Shown piece after piece: positions 14,099-14,207 of a stretch of DNA of 14,207 bases. Both the position numbers and the translations under genes were made by a program. The stretch lies in NCBI GenBank assembly GCA_945870465.1, contig CAMBSS010000116.1, positions 1 through 14,207 of the forward strand, written 5' to 3'. Numbering within the stretch: the stretch's first letter is position 1; the number at the start of each line of letters is the position of its first letter. A model generated the notes under the pieces. It ran no database searches. It saw only the letters and a program-made list of their open reading frames with translations, and was not told where the DNA came from. This stretch comes from Bordetella parapertussis (lineage in GTDB: Bacteria; Pseudomonadota; Gammaproteobacteria; Burkholderiales; SG8-41).

Positions 14099-14207
14099 CT
14101 ACATGATTCTACGGGTTACCGCTCGCGTATCACCGAAACTAGGCACGTAGACCGAATGAGTACCTGGTCCGCCGGCGACTATCACGCCGATATCAGCCGG
14201 GGAGGTC
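14099..14207 (-). CDS. 3' end of an unidentified minus-strand gene
   Basis: The minus strand is open from the window edge to TAG at 14101-14099. The last 36 residues include ADIGVIVAGGPGTHSVYVPS and then FGDTRAVTRRIM. Base composition and residue choice (hydrophobic strand, Gly-rich turn, charged end) look like real coding sequence, not chance. I do not recognise the family, and too little is present to assign a function. It lies just upstream of the IS1595 fragment and points toward it. Confidence 0.4.
   Translation of the reverse strand, partial: TSPADIGVIVAGGPGTHSVYVPSFGDTRAVTRRIM

Noticed and set aside
13836..14150. 104-codon plus-strand frame beyond the IS element.
   Set aside because: The minus strand carries the IS1595 transposase signature in the same DNA; the plus frame has no motif or ribosome-binding site.
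1..14207. CRISPR arrays, tRNA or rRNA genes, toxin-antitoxin pairs, defence systems.
   Set aside because: No spaced direct repeats, tRNA-like cloverleaf or rRNA sequence, and no recognisable defence or toxin genes were found by eye.

Overview
The window is GC-rich (about 60-65% by eye) and dense with genes. It looks like chromosomal accessory-metabolism DNA from a betaproteobacterium. The mix of Bug-type solute-binding proteins, CaiB/BaiF CoA-transferases, MmgE/PrpD proteins and an isocitrate-lyase-like enzyme is typical of Burkholderiales (Bordetella/Achromobacter/Cupriavidus-like genomes). That assignment is an inference from gene content, not a sequence match.

Positions 1-8743 hold a tightly packed plus-strand run: the end of a short-chain dehydrogenase, two successive double-domain family III CoA-transferases (804 and 778 aa, stop and start overlapping by one base), an alpha/beta hydrolase, a Bug-family periplasmic binding protein and an MmgE/PrpD protein. 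Positions 8740-11021 hold two minus-strand genes: a second MmgE/PrpD protein and, downstream of it, an isocitrate lyase/PEP mutase superfamily lyase with the Cys-containing KRCGH motif. A second Bug protein diverges on the plus strand (11137-12108). The layout is nearly mirrored, Bug-PrpD > < lyase-PrpD | Bug, and suggests two modules using one kind of chemistry. Together the genes read as uptake and catabolism of an organic acid: periplasmic capture, CoA activation, dehydration/hydration or epimerisation, redox and hydrolysis steps, then carbon-carbon cleavage. The substrate cannot be named from sequence.

From about 12.2 kb the window becomes a genetic scrapyard. A TauD/TfdA-type dioxygenase gene is cut off just after its HxD iron-binding motif by an IS630-family element (12694-13830, near-perfect terminal inverted repeats, TA on both sides). 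The IS transposase carries three visible lesions or oddities: ATA where the start should be, a -1 frameshift at an A8 run forming the heptamer A_AAA_AAC, and an in-frame TAA between catalytic residues. The DNA beyond the element is not the rest of the dioxygenase gene. It is a minus-strand N-terminal fragment of an IS1595-family transposase, followed by the 3' end of an unidentified minus-strand gene.

The observations most worth a second look are the asymmetric active sites of the double CoA-transferases, a short-chain dehydrogenase without the usual catalytic Tyr, a lyase gene whose best start looks like ATT (or which has lost a base next to its ATG), and the layered IS wreckage. I did not find a clearly new defence or regulatory system.
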